The notes beneath the pieces were generated by a model. The model was not told the DNA's origin, did not search any database, and saw only the letters and a list, made by a program, of their open reading frames with translations. Positions 49,829 through 58,918 of a stretch of DNA of 64,000 nt are shown one piece after another. Numbering within the stretch: the stretch's first letter is position 1; each line of letters opens with the position of its first letter. This DNA comes from Psychrobacter sp. PG1 (GTDB taxonomy: Bacteria > Pseudomonadota > Gammaproteobacteria > Pseudomonadales > Moraxellaceae): NCBI RefSeq assembly GCF_014897815.1, contig NZ_JABUZG010000048.1, forward strand, positions 1-64,000, written 5' to 3'. The translations under genes were made by a program, and so were the position numbers.

Positions 49829-51354
49829 TGAGTACAGCTACTACTGATAACAATGCCGTGCGCGAGCATGCCGTGCGTAAAGAGCTTTTCGTCGATGGTT
49901 ATGAAGTGGTCATCGGCATTGAGATTCACTGCCAGCTCAATACAGAGAGTAAAATATTCTCAAGTGCGCCCACTGATTTTGGTCATGAGCCAAACAGCCA
50001 AGCCAGTATCGTCGATTTGGGCCTGCCTGGCGTATTGCCAGTGCTAAATGCTGGCGTGGTCGATCGTGCCTTAAAATTCGGTATCGGCGTCAACGCTGAG
50101 TTGGGTCTATTTAATACGTTTGATCGTAAAAACTACTTCTATCCAGATTTGCCGAAAGGCTATCAAATCACCCAGATGGCAAACCCTATCGTTGGCGAAG
50201 GCTATATCGATGTCGTGGTCAATGAAGGGGATAAGAACGAATATCCCAAACGTATGGGTATTACGCGTGCGCATTTAGAAGAAGACGCTGGCAAGTCAGT
50301 ACACGACGCCGTCGATGGTATGACTGGTGTGGATTTAAACCGTGCTGGTACGCCGCTAATCGAAATCGTCTCTGAGCCTGATATGCGCTCAGCTCACGAA
50401 GCACTTGCCTATATCAAAGCCATTCATCAGTTGGTTACGTGGCTAGGAATCTCAGATGCAGTGATGGCAGAAGGCTCATTCCGCTGTGATTGTAACGTCT
50501 CTATTCGTAAGCCTGGTGCAGAATTGGGTACGCGTACTGAGCTAAAAAACTTAAACTCGTTCCGCTTTATCGAGCGCGCCATCAATCGTGAAATCGAGCG
50601 TCAAATCGATATTTTAGAGGACGGTGGCAAAGTACTGCAGGCGACGATGCTTTATGATCCAGAGCGCGACGAAACTCGTGTAATGCGTACCAAAGAAGAC
50701 GCCAACGATTATCGTTACTTCCCTGACCCTGACTTGCTACCTGTGCGTATCGAACAGCATACTGTAGATAGCATTCGTGCAGCAATGCCTGAGCTACCAG
50801 TTGCTCGTCGTGCGCGTTTTGAAAAAGCGCTTGGTCTATCAGAATACGATGCTCGTATCTTGACTGGTAGTCGTCAAATTGCTGATTACTTTGAAGCTGT
50901 GGTCGCAGAAGTTGGGCAAGCAGATGCCAAAATGGCTGGCAACTGGGTGATGGGTGATTTGCTTGGTGCACTAAACAAAGATGATAAAGAGATTACTGAC
51001 TCCCCTATCAGCGCCAAGCAATTGGCTGGTATGCTAGCGCGTATTAAAGACGATACGCTATCTGGCAAATTGGCTAAGAAAGTCTTTAGTGCGCTCTATG
51101 AGCGCGCGGGCGGCGATGCTGATGATGCCGCTGACAAAATCATCGAAGAAAAAGGGCTTAAGCAAGAAACCGATACGGGCGCTATCAAAGCCATCGTTGA
51201 AGAAGTCATCGCTAAGAATGCAGCCATGGTTGAAGAATATCGTGGCGGTAAAGAAAAAGCCTTTAACGGTCTGGTCGGTCAAGTCATGAAAGCCAGTCGC
51301 GGTAGTGCCAACCCGCAGCAAGTGAACCAAATCCTAAAAGAGCTACTAGGTTAA
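49828..51354 (+). CDS. gatB: Asp-tRNA(Asn)/Glu-tRNA(Gln) amidotransferase subunit B
   Basis: The 508-residue kinase/transferase subunit activates the mischarged aminoacyl-tRNA and joins ammonia to it. It shows [39 protein letters not shown] and [19 protein letters not shown]-terminal YqeY-like tail follows. The frame is open 32 codons into gatA, but ATG 49828 has AGGAG 8 nt upstream and shares one base with the gatA stop. Confidence 0.97.
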   Translation: MSTATTDNNAVREHAVRKELFVDGYEVVIGIEIHCQLNTESKIFSSAPTDFGHEPNSQASIVDLGLPGVLPVLNAGVVDRALKFGIGVNAELGLFNTFDRKNYFYPDLPKGYQITQMANPIVGEGYIDVVVNEGDKNEYPKRMGITRAHLEEDAGKSVHDAVDGMTGVDLNRAGTPLIEIVSEPDMRSAHEALAYIKAIHQLVTWLGISDAVMAEGSFRCDCNVSIRKPGAELGTRTELKNLNSFRFIERAINREIERQIDILEDGGKVLQATMLYDPERDETRVMRTKEDANDYRYFPDPDLLPVRIEQHTVDSIRAAMPELPVARRARFEKALGLSEYDARILTGSRQIADYFEAVVAEVGQADAKMAGNWVMGDLLGALNKDDKEITDSPISAKQLAGMLARIKDDTLSGKLAKKVFSALYERAGGDADDAADKIIEEKGLKQETDTGAIKAIVEEVIAKNAAMVEEYRGGKEKAFNGLVGQVMKASRGSANPQQVNQILKELLG

Positions 51355-51442
51355 GGATAATTGCTGATTGGTTTTGCCCATTGGTTATGCTGACTGTGAT
51401 ACGTAAATTAAGGTTATAGAGTTTGACTAAAATAAATAGCCC

Positions 51443-51470
51443 TTGCAATATGCATAATTTTGCGTAAAAT
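51443..51470 (+). promoter_or_regulatory. Candidate promoter of tRNA-Pro
   Basis: TTGCAA, 16 nt and TAAAAT lie immediately upstream of the tRNA, with the predicted start about 5 nt before the mature 5' end. Confidence 0.5.
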
Positions 51471-51481
51471 AGTCAGTCATT

Positions 51482-51558
51482 CGGGGCGTAGCGCAGTCTG
51501 GTAGCGCACTACACTGGGGGTGTAGTGGTCGCAGGTTCAAATCCTGCCGTTCCGACCA
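51482..51558 (+). tRNA. tRNA-Pro (GGG)
   Basis: The 77-nt cloverleaf was folded by eye. The 7-bp acceptor stem has two G-T pairs, the D arm is GCGC/GCGC, and the anticodon stem CTACA/TGTAG carries the loop CTGGGGG (anticodon GGG). The T arm is GCAGG/CCTGC with TTCAAAT, and CCA is encoded. It reads CCC and CCU codons. Confidence 0.96.
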
Positions 51559-51577
51559 AACATAGCAGTAATAGAGA

Positions 51578-51614
51578 AAAGCCAATCATTGTTTTCAATG
51601 GTTGGCTTTTTTTT
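51578..51614 (+). terminator. Terminator after tRNA-Pro
   Basis: A 14-bp stem with one G-U pair (51578-51591 with 51596-51609) and a 4-nt loop is followed by a T run. Confidence 0.85.
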
Positions 51615-51694
51615 GATTAAAATTTGGGCAATGCCTTACAGTTGTTACTTTTAGTAGGTGTAGGTATGACATTTAAATTACTTTGATGACAAAT

Positions 51695-52156
51695 CTACAG
51701 ATTACTAGCCCCTGCACAGACATCTTTGTTCAAAACCACTGTTTCTACCAAATTATCCTGATTGTCATAACTAGATAGCTTAACCACAACATTATTAGCA
51801 GCTTGGTATTTTGCGCCATAAAAATCATTACAAAGCTCAGTCATACCCGACTCTTGGAAACTAGGCTCCATGTTCTTAAAAGCGAGTGAGCTTGAGTATA
51901 GGTCGACATGCCAGCTCATCAAGTGATTTTTACCACCCAATTTAAAATCAGGTTGCTCATTTTTAATCTTTTTATTAAACATATGATCCATTAAGTCAAA
52001 AAAAGTAGACGCGGCTTCTAAGTCTACGTAACGGTAGTTTTCATCTACGACCTCAAACTCTTTAAAATACTTATCCATAGCATCAAAAGCACTGGCATTG
52101 GCATTGGTAGCGAATGTAACACCCATCAGAACAGCAGTAACTAGCCATGCTTTCAT
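51695..52156 (-). CDS. Small secreted protein of unknown function
   Basis: The 153-residue protein has a clear signal peptide (MKAWLVTAVLMGVTFATNA, cleavage around residues 21-23) and two cysteines, Cys109 and Cys147, that could form a disulfide in the periplasm. The rest is mixed and acidic. I do not recognise a domain. The ribosome site GAGAGG lies 9 nt before the ATG. Two overlapping mini-ORFs lie just upstream on the same strand, so it may be the last gene of a small unit. Confidence 0.7.
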   Translation of the reverse strand: MKAWLVTAVLMGVTFATNANASAFDAMDKYFKEFEVVDENYRYVDLEAASTFFDLMDHMFNKKIKNEQPDFKLGGKNHLMSWHVDLYSSSLAFKNMEPSFQESGMTELCNDFYGAKYQAANNVVVKLSSYDNQDNLVETVVLNKDVCAGASNL

Positions 52157-52188
52157 AATATATTACCTCTCATAACGATCATCTTTAT

Positions 52189-52296
52189 CTATTCAAACAA
52201 TTCAAACTGTTGCTTGATTTTATTATACATATAATTACTTTTTTCATCAGAACTTGATTTTCCATTACTCTCATTACCAATATGGCCTAGTTTCAC
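52189..52296 (-). CDS. Mini-ORF upstream of the secreted protein gene (uncertain)
   Basis: The 35-codon frame begins at a GTG with GAGGA 8 nt upstream and ends 32 nt before the secreted protein gene. It encodes a polar peptide with VKLGHIGNESNGKSSSDEK and a C-terminal IKQQFELFE. It overlaps the 52274-52447 frame in the +1 register. It could be a small gene, or the C-terminal remnant of a frameshifted gene. Confidence 0.3.
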   Translation of the reverse strand: MKLGHIGNESNGKSSSDEKSNYMYNKIKQQFELFE

Positions 52297-52447
52297 AATT
52301 TATTTCCTCAATTTTATACTTGATAGCAGCAATACAGTATTTGTCTTCACTCACATACTCCCTACTCTCATAATTAGAAGTTTCTTTTTTATTAAATAGA
52401 GTGCACCTTCGAACCTTGTCATAGTTTAAGCTGTCATTAACCACCAT
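52274..52447 (-). CDS. Mini-ORF or gene remnant, 57 codons (uncertain)
   Basis: From ATG 52447 the frame encodes a protein-like sequence, including KVRRCTLFNKKETSNYESRE and DKYCIAAIKYKIEEINC, ending RPYW. No clear ribosome site precedes it. The composition looks like coding sequence rather than noise. Together with the overlapping downstream frame it may represent one gene broken by a frameshift. I recognise no family. Confidence 0.35.
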   Translation of the reverse strand: MVVNDSLNYDKVRRCTLFNKKETSNYESREYVSEDKYCIAAIKYKIEEINCETRPYW

Positions 52448-52781
52448 AACATGATTAATTGCTTACTGAATATCTTGTGAAATATGCTCTTAGGGCAAAG
52501 TAGGTTTCTGTGCCATAGTCAAAGTTGCGCCCATAGACGCACAGGCAGTGGACTTATCATGCATGAAATATTTTACAGATGCTTATTTATCATCTTAGTA
52601 TTAATAGTAAGGCATTATCGAGCAACAATATTTGGCTTGATACAAGTTATGGATAGAATATCTTGTTATTTTCAGGCATTAGCCGACAAGTGGTCACAAC
52701 ATTAACATAATACGATTGACCATAGACTTTTATAGAGCGAGCCGTTAGGGTAAATGCTACACCTTTACACTGGTTTATCCT
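52448..52781. other. Spacer upstream of the DUF1853 gene
   Basis: The 334 nt between the mini-ORF and the DUF1853 gene hold a plus-strand frame of 73 codons from 52484. I judge it non-coding (Cys/His-rich start, no ribosome site). A TTGACC near 52714 has no well-placed -10. No repeats were seen. Confidence 0.3.
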
Positions 52782-53738
52782 ATGTCAGAGCCTATCGCTC
52801 AGCCCTTCTCGACTTACCTTATAGATGACGCACCTTGGGACGTATACCAGCGACCTTATGTGCGTGATTTGGCGTATGTACTTGCCTGCCCTAACGTCTT
52901 GACTGAGTGGCTGGACTTTGCACCGCAGGAGAACACACATGCGATTTCAGTACATAGCGCCAGATTTTGGCAGGTACAATTTGAAGCGTATAAGCAACGA
53001 TTAACAGAACTAGATACTACTACTGATTATCAAGAATTGACCCGTTATTTACTCAAGCGTCCAAGTCCCAATCGATTGGGGTTTCACTTTGAAGGGTTAC
53101 TGTCATTTTGGTTAGAGGATGGTTTTGCGCGTAAGTTGCATCCGTATGAGACCCTAGCCAGTAACGTCCAGTTGTATAACGGTAAGCAGACGACTGGTGA
53201 GCTGGATTTAATCTTATATAATCATGGAGAAAATCTGGTCGAGCATTGGGAGCTGGCGATTAAGTTTTTTATGGGATCAGCGCCTTTTGCTCCTGAGAAC
53301 TGGGTTGGCATCAACTCCAAGGACAATCTACAGCGTAAAATGACCCATATGCAAACCAAGCAGTTTCGTACCGTATGGGTAGATACCGAAAAGCATGGAC
53401 AAGTTAAAATTGATAAGCGTTATGGCGTGATTAAAGGGCGATTCTTTTTGCCAATCAATACCTGTAATTTTGCTTATCCGCCTTGGTTAGCACCAAGCTT
53501 TCCTATACATAAATGGTGCGATAGCAATGATATGACTAATCTTGCGACGCTTAATATAAGGGCATTACGAGCCGCCCATTATATCGAATGGTTTACTAGG
53601 CGCGACTGCTATGATGGACGACAGCCGCAGGTAGCTTGGTCAAACGACGAACTACCTACGACAGGACTATACTTCGAAGGTCATAGTCCGATCGTCATTT
53701 ATCCTGAACAGCGCAACAAAACGCATGACAAATTTTAG
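52782..53738 (+). CDS. DUF1853 family protein
   Basis: The 318-residue soluble protein shows RLGFHFEGLLSFWL (about 98-111), GELDLILYN (about 139) and EHWELAIKF (about 154), then WVGINSKDNLQRKM. These match DUF1853. The spacing of Glu104, Asp142, Glu157 and Lys161 resembles a PD-(D/E)XK nuclease core, which is an inference. The function is unknown. It stands alone. Transcription is towards the convergent barrel gene, with no terminator visible in the 72-nt gap. Confidence 0.8.
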   Translation: MSEPIAQPFSTYLIDDAPWDVYQRPYVRDLAYVLACPNVLTEWLDFAPQENTHAISVHSARFWQVQFEAYKQRLTELDTTTDYQELTRYLLKRPSPNRLGFHFEGLLSFWLEDGFARKLHPYETLASNVQLYNGKQTTGELDLILYNHGENLVEHWELAIKFFMGSAPFAPENWVGINSKDNLQRKMTHMQTKQFRTVWVDTEKHGQVKIDKRYGVIKGRFFLPINTCNFAYPPWLAPSFPIHKWCDSNDMTNLATLNIRALRAAHYIEWFTRRDCYDGRQPQVAWSNDELPTTGLYFEGHSPIVIYPEQRNKTHDKF

Positions 53739-53810
53739 TAACGTCCACCGCATTATATGCACATCGAGGCTTTAGCCATCTGTTTTATTAATGCAATGCA
53801 ATGAATCAAG

Positions 53811-55073
53811 CTACCAAGCATAGCGTCCATACAAGCTAATCTCACTGCGTTTGGCTTTTTCTGAATCGAGACTGTCAGTCAGCAATTTGATGCCAGCATA
53901 ACGACTGTCTACAGCAAGACCCAAGGCTTGCGTTTGCGGCTCTATCAAGCCCGTCACCGTAATGGGAAAAGCATCATTGGACGTTTGGTAGCCTGCGGAT
54001 AATTGATATAAGTCTTGAATGTCATTTACTTGACCATGTAGACCGAGCTGCCATTGACTGTCTAGCTGATGCTGAAGGCTACCTTCAACTCGCCATGGCA
54101 ATGTCTGTGTGACATCGTCAGTACTAAGCTGCCCTTCAATCGTATAGAGAGGTCTACCATTGACGTCATAATCCAACGCATAACGAGTGCTTGGCATGTC
54201 TTTCCAGCGCATGCGTCCAAGGATATCGTAGCCACTCAGAGACAACTGTGTGCTATCAGACAACTGACCTGTAAGCTGCAAATCGAGCGAATAACCATAT
54301 CCTGAAGGTTTCGCGGGGTTCCAGTCTAGGTTTTCCTCCCCTAAGGCTGGTTCATCATAGTAATAATCGATATAAGCGTTGGTTTTATCCAAACTGTCTC
54401 GTATGTCTGTCACCTCATTATTTGGCAACACTCTGGTGCTTAAATCGCCAACTATCTTACCTTCTAATGCATGCAGTCCTTGCCAGAGATTGGCCCGAGT
54501 CGTCAATTGCCAGTTAGGCAGGAGCTGCTGCGTCAGACCAATATTAGCACCGAATCTTTCATTGTGTTTGGCTTCCAAAAATAACGGATAATCTTGACTG
54601 GTACTTGAGGGCTGTTTATTTTCATATTGCCAATACACCTCTGCTGTCTCTTTGCTAAACGTCATCAAGTAATCATAACGCCAACCTAGACCGTAGCTAA
54701 TCGCACTGCCCGCAGGACGAATCTCAAGCGACGTCCGACCTTGGGCATAAGCATGATCACCCGAGTCCAGCGGGGCACTCCAATCGTCTAAAAATGCGGA
54801 GATAGGCTGTGTTGGACTATAAGCCGTTGCCATCAGACTCCACTCTATCTGCGCGTTTGACTGAGCAGTATGACTGTCTAGCAAGCCTGTCGCTTGGGGG
54901 TAGAAGTAAAAATTCGTATCAGCAGCTGGTATATCTGCACTCTCAGCAACCGCAGCGCTGGATATCATCATAGCGGCAATCGCTGGCGTAGTGATTAACT
55001 TGGTACGGCTGTATAAATGCGATGCTAAGCTTTTAGGTAAAAGACCATAGAGACTTGAAACGTTATATGGCAT
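53811..55073 (-). CDS. Outer-membrane beta-barrel protein of unknown function
   Basis: The protein is about 420 residues from ATG 55073 (GAG 6 nt upstream); ATG 55100 is possible. After a long N-terminal region comes a hydrophobic stretch and ISSAAVAESADIPA, a likely signal-peptide end. The rest alternates polar and aromatic residues (YGLGWRYDYLMTF, SGYGYSLDLQLTG) and ends in YGRYAW, the aromatic C-terminus expected for BAM-inserted barrels. I cannot name the family. The lipoprotein gene lies directly upstream, and the two may work together at the outer membrane. A terminator hairpin abuts its start. Confidence 0.65.
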   Translation of the reverse strand: MPYNVSSLYGLLPKSLASHLYSRTKLITTPAIAAMMISSAAVAESADIPAADTNFYFYPQATGLLDSHTAQSNAQIEWSLMATAYSPTQPISAFLDDWSAPLDSGDHAYAQGRTSLEIRPAGSAISYGLGWRYDYLMTFSKETAEVYWQYENKQPSSTSQDYPLFLEAKHNERFGANIGLTQQLLPNWQLTTRANLWQGLHALEGKIVGDLSTRVLPNNEVTDIRDSLDKTNAYIDYYYDEPALGEENLDWNPAKPSGYGYSLDLQLTGQLSDSTQLSLSGYDILGRMRWKDMPSTRYALDYDVNGRPLYTIEGQLSTDDVTQTLPWRVEGSLQHQLDSQWQLGLHGQVNDIQDLYQLSAGYQTSNDAFPITVTGLIEPQTQALGLAVDSRYAGIKLLTDSLDSEKAKRSEISLYGRYAW

Positions 55074-55100
55074 AAATTTCTCACGTTTATTAGAGAGCAT

Positions 55101-55130
55101 AAAAAAGAGACAGGAATCTGTCTCTTTTTT
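55101..55130. terminator. Strong terminator between the lipoprotein and barrel genes
   Basis: A perfect 13-bp inverted repeat (55101-55113 with 55118-55130) has a 4-nt loop and T runs at the end of both arms. On the minus strand the T run ends right at ATG 55100. No room is left for a promoter between the hairpin and the barrel gene. Confidence 0.85.
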
Positions 55131-55191
55131 GTGTTGCTATACCTCAATCGCTACTAACAACGGTTGAGAGTCGATGTGACACATGGTTTGA

Positions 55192-56649
55192 TTATAGAAT
55201 AATTAAACTGTCATCAGTAAACTTGGCAGTAACTTTGCCATCATTATCCATTAAATCACCGTAGTCTTTACCGTTAACCATGATATCGCCGAGCTTACCC
55301 ATTTTATCTTTGATAAAATCACCATTGGCATCGACATTTAACTTGATCGACGCTTTATTTTGCTCAACAGTAAACTGGGTGCTAACCACATCATAGTTAT
55401 TATCTAAGCTTGACTTACCGGTTACAAATAGCTTCTTACCCTCTACGCTAGCAGTTAAACCTTGTAGCTCAATAACATTACGAGCAGTACGTTTAAGATT
55501 GGCTTGGAAATCAAGCGGAATCGTCGTTGTATTCTCTTTCGTTACCTTGCCTTTAATCGCCAATACTATTTCCATACCTACGTATTTATTGGCGGCCTCT
55601 TCGATATCACCAACTTCATCGATTATGATAAATTTCTTTATATCAGCGTCATTGGCAGTCGCATTCAGTGTAATCTCTACATCAGTCATCGGTTTTTGCT
55701 TGGTCATCTTGCCCGTTATAGCAAACTTATAAGGGATTGTTCTAACCACCAGACTGTTATCTGCCAGCTTTCTGCTGACATCCAGCGCAGCAAATTCAAA
55801 ATCTTTTGCTTCAATGACGCTATCATTAGCCGTCAACTTCAGGCTGCTTAATTTGATGACCGCCTTTTCTAGCGTGATGCCTTCTCTATTTGCATCATTG
55901 ATATCAAACTCATCATTGACCACGACTTTATCACTGAATTGACCACTGACTGTTGCGCCTTTAGTACTTGAGTTGAGGGCAACGATATCAGTGCCAGTGC
56001 CAATGTTAATACTCTTGAAACCCAAGCTGCCGTTAAAGTTATCTGTACTGGTTTTTGAGCTTAGCGCATCTTCGAAACCATCAAATGCTGCCTTAAAACT
56101 GTCTTGATTGACGACAACAGGTCCGTACAAACCTGTTTGCGGGTTATACACATAATCGTATTCTTCAATATCAATATTGGTGCTACCAGTTAAGGTAAAC
56201 TTACCATCAGTATTTAACGTCGCTAAAAAGTCTTTTTCTGGGGTCAAGACTATATTTCCCAATGCTGTTTCAAACTCTTTATCATTAGCCAATGCAATAA
56301 TGTCAGTTGCCGTGAGCTGTGATACATTATTCTTTTCCATATAGTATTTTAGATCACTTGGGATATCGAAGGTATAACCAAGTCGCGTATCTTGCTTTTC
56401 TGTAAGGATATCACTTACATCTTCGTAAGCATCTGTAACCGCTTTATTGTCACTGACAAATAACTTGGCGGTACGAATCATCTCTTTCGCTTGCTCGATC
56501 TCAGACAAACTATTATCGACAGGCGGCTTAACTGGCACATCTGGCGTATTAGTACTATTACCAGAAGAGTTATTATTGTTGTCATCACCACAGCCTGCTA
56601 ACGCTAACGTGCTGGCTAACGCTAATGCGCTCAATTTAAAAAATTTCAT
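55192..56649 (-). CDS. Large outer-membrane lipoprotein of unknown function
   Basis: The 485-residue protein has a lipoprotein signal ending LALAGC, with the lipidated Cys at residue 20 and a Gly next, so outer-membrane sorting is likely. An Asn/Ser-rich linker follows. The rest is rich in beta-type segments with repeated phrases such as KFTLTGSTNI and KLFVTGKSSLD. AsmA- or YdgA-like folds come to mind, but I cannot support either. The ribosome site AAAGGA precedes the ATG. The barrel gene lies 119 nt downstream. Confidence 0.65.
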   Translation of the reverse strand: MKFFKLSALALASTLALAGCGDDNNNNSSGNSTNTPDVPVKPPVDNSLSEIEQAKEMIRTAKLFVSDNKAVTDAYEDVSDILTEKQDTRLGYTFDIPSDLKYYMEKNNVSQLTATDIIALANDKEFETALGNIVLTPEKDFLATLNTDGKFTLTGSTNIDIEEYDYVYNPQTGLYGPVVVNQDSFKAAFDGFEDALSSKTSTDNFNGSLGFKSINIGTGTDIVALNSSTKGATVSGQFSDKVVVNDEFDINDANREGITLEKAVIKLSSLKLTANDSVIEAKDFEFAALDVSRKLADNSLVVRTIPYKFAITGKMTKQKPMTDVEITLNATANDADIKKFIIIDEVGDIEEAANKYVGMEIVLAIKGKVTKENTTTIPLDFQANLKRTARNVIELQGLTASVEGKKLFVTGKSSLDNNYDVVSTQFTVEQNKASIKLNVDANGDFIKDKMGKLGDIMVNGKDYGDLMDNDGKVTAKFTDDSLIIL

Positions 56650-56892
56650 AACACAGTCCTTTATAGAATGATTTTAAAAACCAGAAGCACCAAAATCTTT
56701 ATCTAATTAAGCAAATAATGCCTTAATTCAAAAAATCGCCTCTTAATTTAGAAAACTTAAGTTTGCTTTAAAATAATAATACTCTTATTTAAACAACTTA
56801 TCTATAAAGTAAACAGATATAACAGCAATGTTACACAAAAAAATAAATGCCGTTGTTACGACTAATCTTGACTGCCTGCCAAAGATACTTTA

Positions 56893-57423
56893 TCAATAAT
56901 TTTCAATTACTTGCATCAGCTCGTACCTGAGCATATCTGCGCTTGGCATGCGCTCAGCGTGAAAGCGCACAATAGCAATACCGGCACTAGCAAGGGCTTT
57001 GTCTTTTTTGTCATCCGCCTTTTGACGCGCTTTACTCGTGTGTGTCCAATCATCAAGCTCGATAGCAACCAGCGTGGTCTGCGCATCAATATCCACAATC
57101 ACATAATCAACGCTTTGACGGCAGATACGATTGAACCAAAAGCTACGCTCGGACGCCTCACTGCTATTGCCTTCGATAATGCGTGACAGTTGAACTTGGA
57201 CGAAAATATGATATTCCGGCAACGCACTTTTTAGCTTATTAAAGAAAATGACTTCCGTATCCGTCATAATCGGCATCGGCGCAAACGGCCAAATAGCCAA
57301 CTCATCACCGCGTACTGGCTTTGGATCAGGCTCAACAACTGGAGGTCTTTTCAACAGCTTTGGTACGGTAATCAGCCCTAAAAACCCAACGGCCAATATT
57401 AAAAATATAACACCAAATGACAT
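56893..57423 (-). CDS. Membrane-anchored DUF2726 protein (predicted nuclease-like)
   Basis: The 176-residue protein has an N-terminal membrane segment (about 3-20) and a DUF2726 domain: DTEVIFFNKLKSALPEY, SVDYVIVD (Asp106), LVAIELDDWTH (Glu122, Asp124) and ASAGIAIVRF. The pattern is that of the PD-(D/E)XK superfamily; catalytic activity is inferred only. It stands between the lipoprotein gene (243 nt) and the DedD-like gene. Confidence 0.8.
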   Translation of the reverse strand: MSFGVIFLILAVGFLGLITVPKLLKRPPVVEPDPKPVRGDELAIWPFAPMPIMTDTEVIFFNKLKSALPEYHIFVQVQLSRIIEGNSSEASERSFWFNRICRQSVDYVIVDIDAQTTLVAIELDDWTHTSKARQKADDKKDKALASAGIAIVRFHAERMPSADMLRYELMQVIENY

Positions 57424-57599
57424 GGTTTTACCTTATACATGATTAAGGCAGCCAAATATGTATGACGACTTCCATAAAGTGACATACATACTCAACTGCG
57501 ACAGGGCAGCCCTTATAGGCTGACCCGTTATACAGAAAAAATCAGGGGCAATCGGCGCACATCGTAGCTAAGCTTACGCCAATCAGCAAACACCAAAAC

Positions 57600-57629
57600 A
57601 AAAAACACGACAATAAATGTCGTGTTTGA
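57600..57629 (-). terminator. Terminator of the DedD-like gene
   Basis: A perfect 10-bp inverted repeat (57603-57612 with 57618-57627) with a 5-nt loop is followed by a T run on the minus strand. It lies about 95 nt after the stop of the SPOR gene. Confidence 0.8.
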
Positions 57630-57721
57630 ATAAAACTCAGATAAAACAATAAAATCTAACCAAGACTCTGCTGTTTATTTAGCAATAACAGTCATCCGAT
57701 TATCGTGATTTTAATGCTATT

Positions 57722-58918
57722 TTAGCGCCAGTATAAAACCCAAGCACTGGTCGTATTGACCTTAGGATCGCTATTGATTTTATCTTTCAACGCTAATGCC
57801 GCCACTTTACCTCGCTCAGGACCGACGATGACGCGAACCCCGCGGCTGGTAGGGCTGGTCTTAACTTGGTAGCCTGCGGATTTAAATTTCTTTGCCAGCT
57901 CATCCGCTTTGGCTTGATCGTTTGCCAATGCTACTTGCACCCCAAAGCTGCCTTTGGCGTCGGTTTCTTTGACTTCTTTACGGGCTTCACTGAGTTTCTG
58001 CTGTGCTTCACGCTTAGCATCCGCTGATTTTTTGGCTAAAGCCTCTTCTTTCTGACGCTTGTCTTCACGTGCCTGCTCAGCCGCTGCCGCTTCACGTGCT
58101 AATCGCTCCACTTGCTTACGTGATGGAATGGTGATGTTTTGACCCAGTTGTAGCGATGTCGACGGTGACAGATTATTCGCTTGTGCCAATACTTCTACTG
58201 GCATATTGTATTGCCGCGCCAGTTTAATCAGCCCATCTCCTCTTTTAACTTGATAATCAGAAGGCGATTTTGGTGGCTCATTCTTAGCCGCTTCTGCTGC
58301 CGCTTGTTTTTTCTCAGCCGCAGCATCCGCTTGTTTCTTAACTTCCGCTTGTCTTTTTGCTTCCGCTTCTTTTTTACTGTCTGCTAGTTTCTTAGCGGCA
58401 GCCTGCTCTTTAATCGCCGCTTGCCTTTGAGCTTCTTGTTGCGCTTGGGCAGCTTTTTGCTGGTCTTCAGTATTTGTCTCACTTTCAGCTGACTCAGCAG
58501 CGCTAGTCTTTTTTATGGGCGTTGTAGCGTCATTTTTTTCCGCATCGGATTTGGATTTATCACTCTCTTCAGCAGCTGCCGCACTACTGGCCATATACTG
58601 CTGACTTTCTGCACGGGCTTTTGCCAATGCTTCCGCCTCAGCGGCTTCCTGTTCAGTTAAGAACTGCTGGGCACGTTTTTCTTGTTCAGCCACACGAGCA
58701 GCGCGCTCTTTTTGTTTCTCTGCCAAGATACGTTTTTCAGTCTCGATATCCGTCGTCAGCGGCTGAGGAGACTCTTGCTCAGGGCTTGGCTTATCTACCA
58801 TTGCTGACGCTGGTTGTGGTTCATTACTATCACCAATCTGTTGCACCATGGCGTATAGCATCACGCTACCGCCGATAATCATCCCAATGCCCAATAAGGC
58901 TTGTCTCGAAAAGTTCAT
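57722..58918 (-). CDS. DedD-like SPOR protein with an added LysM domain
   Basis: The 398-residue protein has one membrane segment (about 8-25) and a long Ala/Glu/Lys/Gln coiled coil (about 55-215). A LysM domain follows (about 222-266, YQVKRGDGLIKLARQYNMP to GQNITIPSRKQ). A second coiled coil and a C-terminal SPOR domain (about 322-398, GSFGVQVALANDQAKADELA) complete it. SPOR binds denuded glycan at the septum. The position after folC equals that of dedD in E. coli. LysM is not part of E. coli DedD, so peptidoglycan binding may be doubled here. Confidence 0.85.
   Translation of the reverse strand: MNFSRQALLGIGMIIGGSVMLYAMVQQIGDSNEPQPASAMVDKPSPEQESPQPLTTDIETEKRILAEKQKERAARVAEQEKRAQQFLTEQEAAEAEALAKARAESQQYMASSAAAAEESDKSKSDAEKNDATTPIKKTSAAESAESETNTEDQQKAAQAQQEAQRQAAIKEQAAAKKLADSKKEAEAKRQAEVKKQADAAAEKKQAAAEAAKNEPPKSPSDYQVKRGDGLIKLARQYNMPVEVLAQANNLSPSTSLQLGQNITIPSRKQVERLAREAAAAEQAREDKRQKEEALAKKSADAKREAQQKLSEARKEVKETDAKGSFGVQVALANDQAKADELAKKFKSAGYQVKTSPTSRGVRVIVGPERGKVAALALKDKINSDPKVNTTSAWVLYWR

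Noticed and set aside
52484..52705. 73-codon plus-strand ORF before the DUF1853 gene
   Set aside because: No ribosome site, Cys/His-rich non-protein-like start and no recognisable homology; treated as spacer.
58000..58700. Repetitive Ala/Glu/Lys/Gln-coding DNA
   Set aside because: It is explained by the coiled coil of the DedD-like protein; it is not a CRISPR or mobile repeat.
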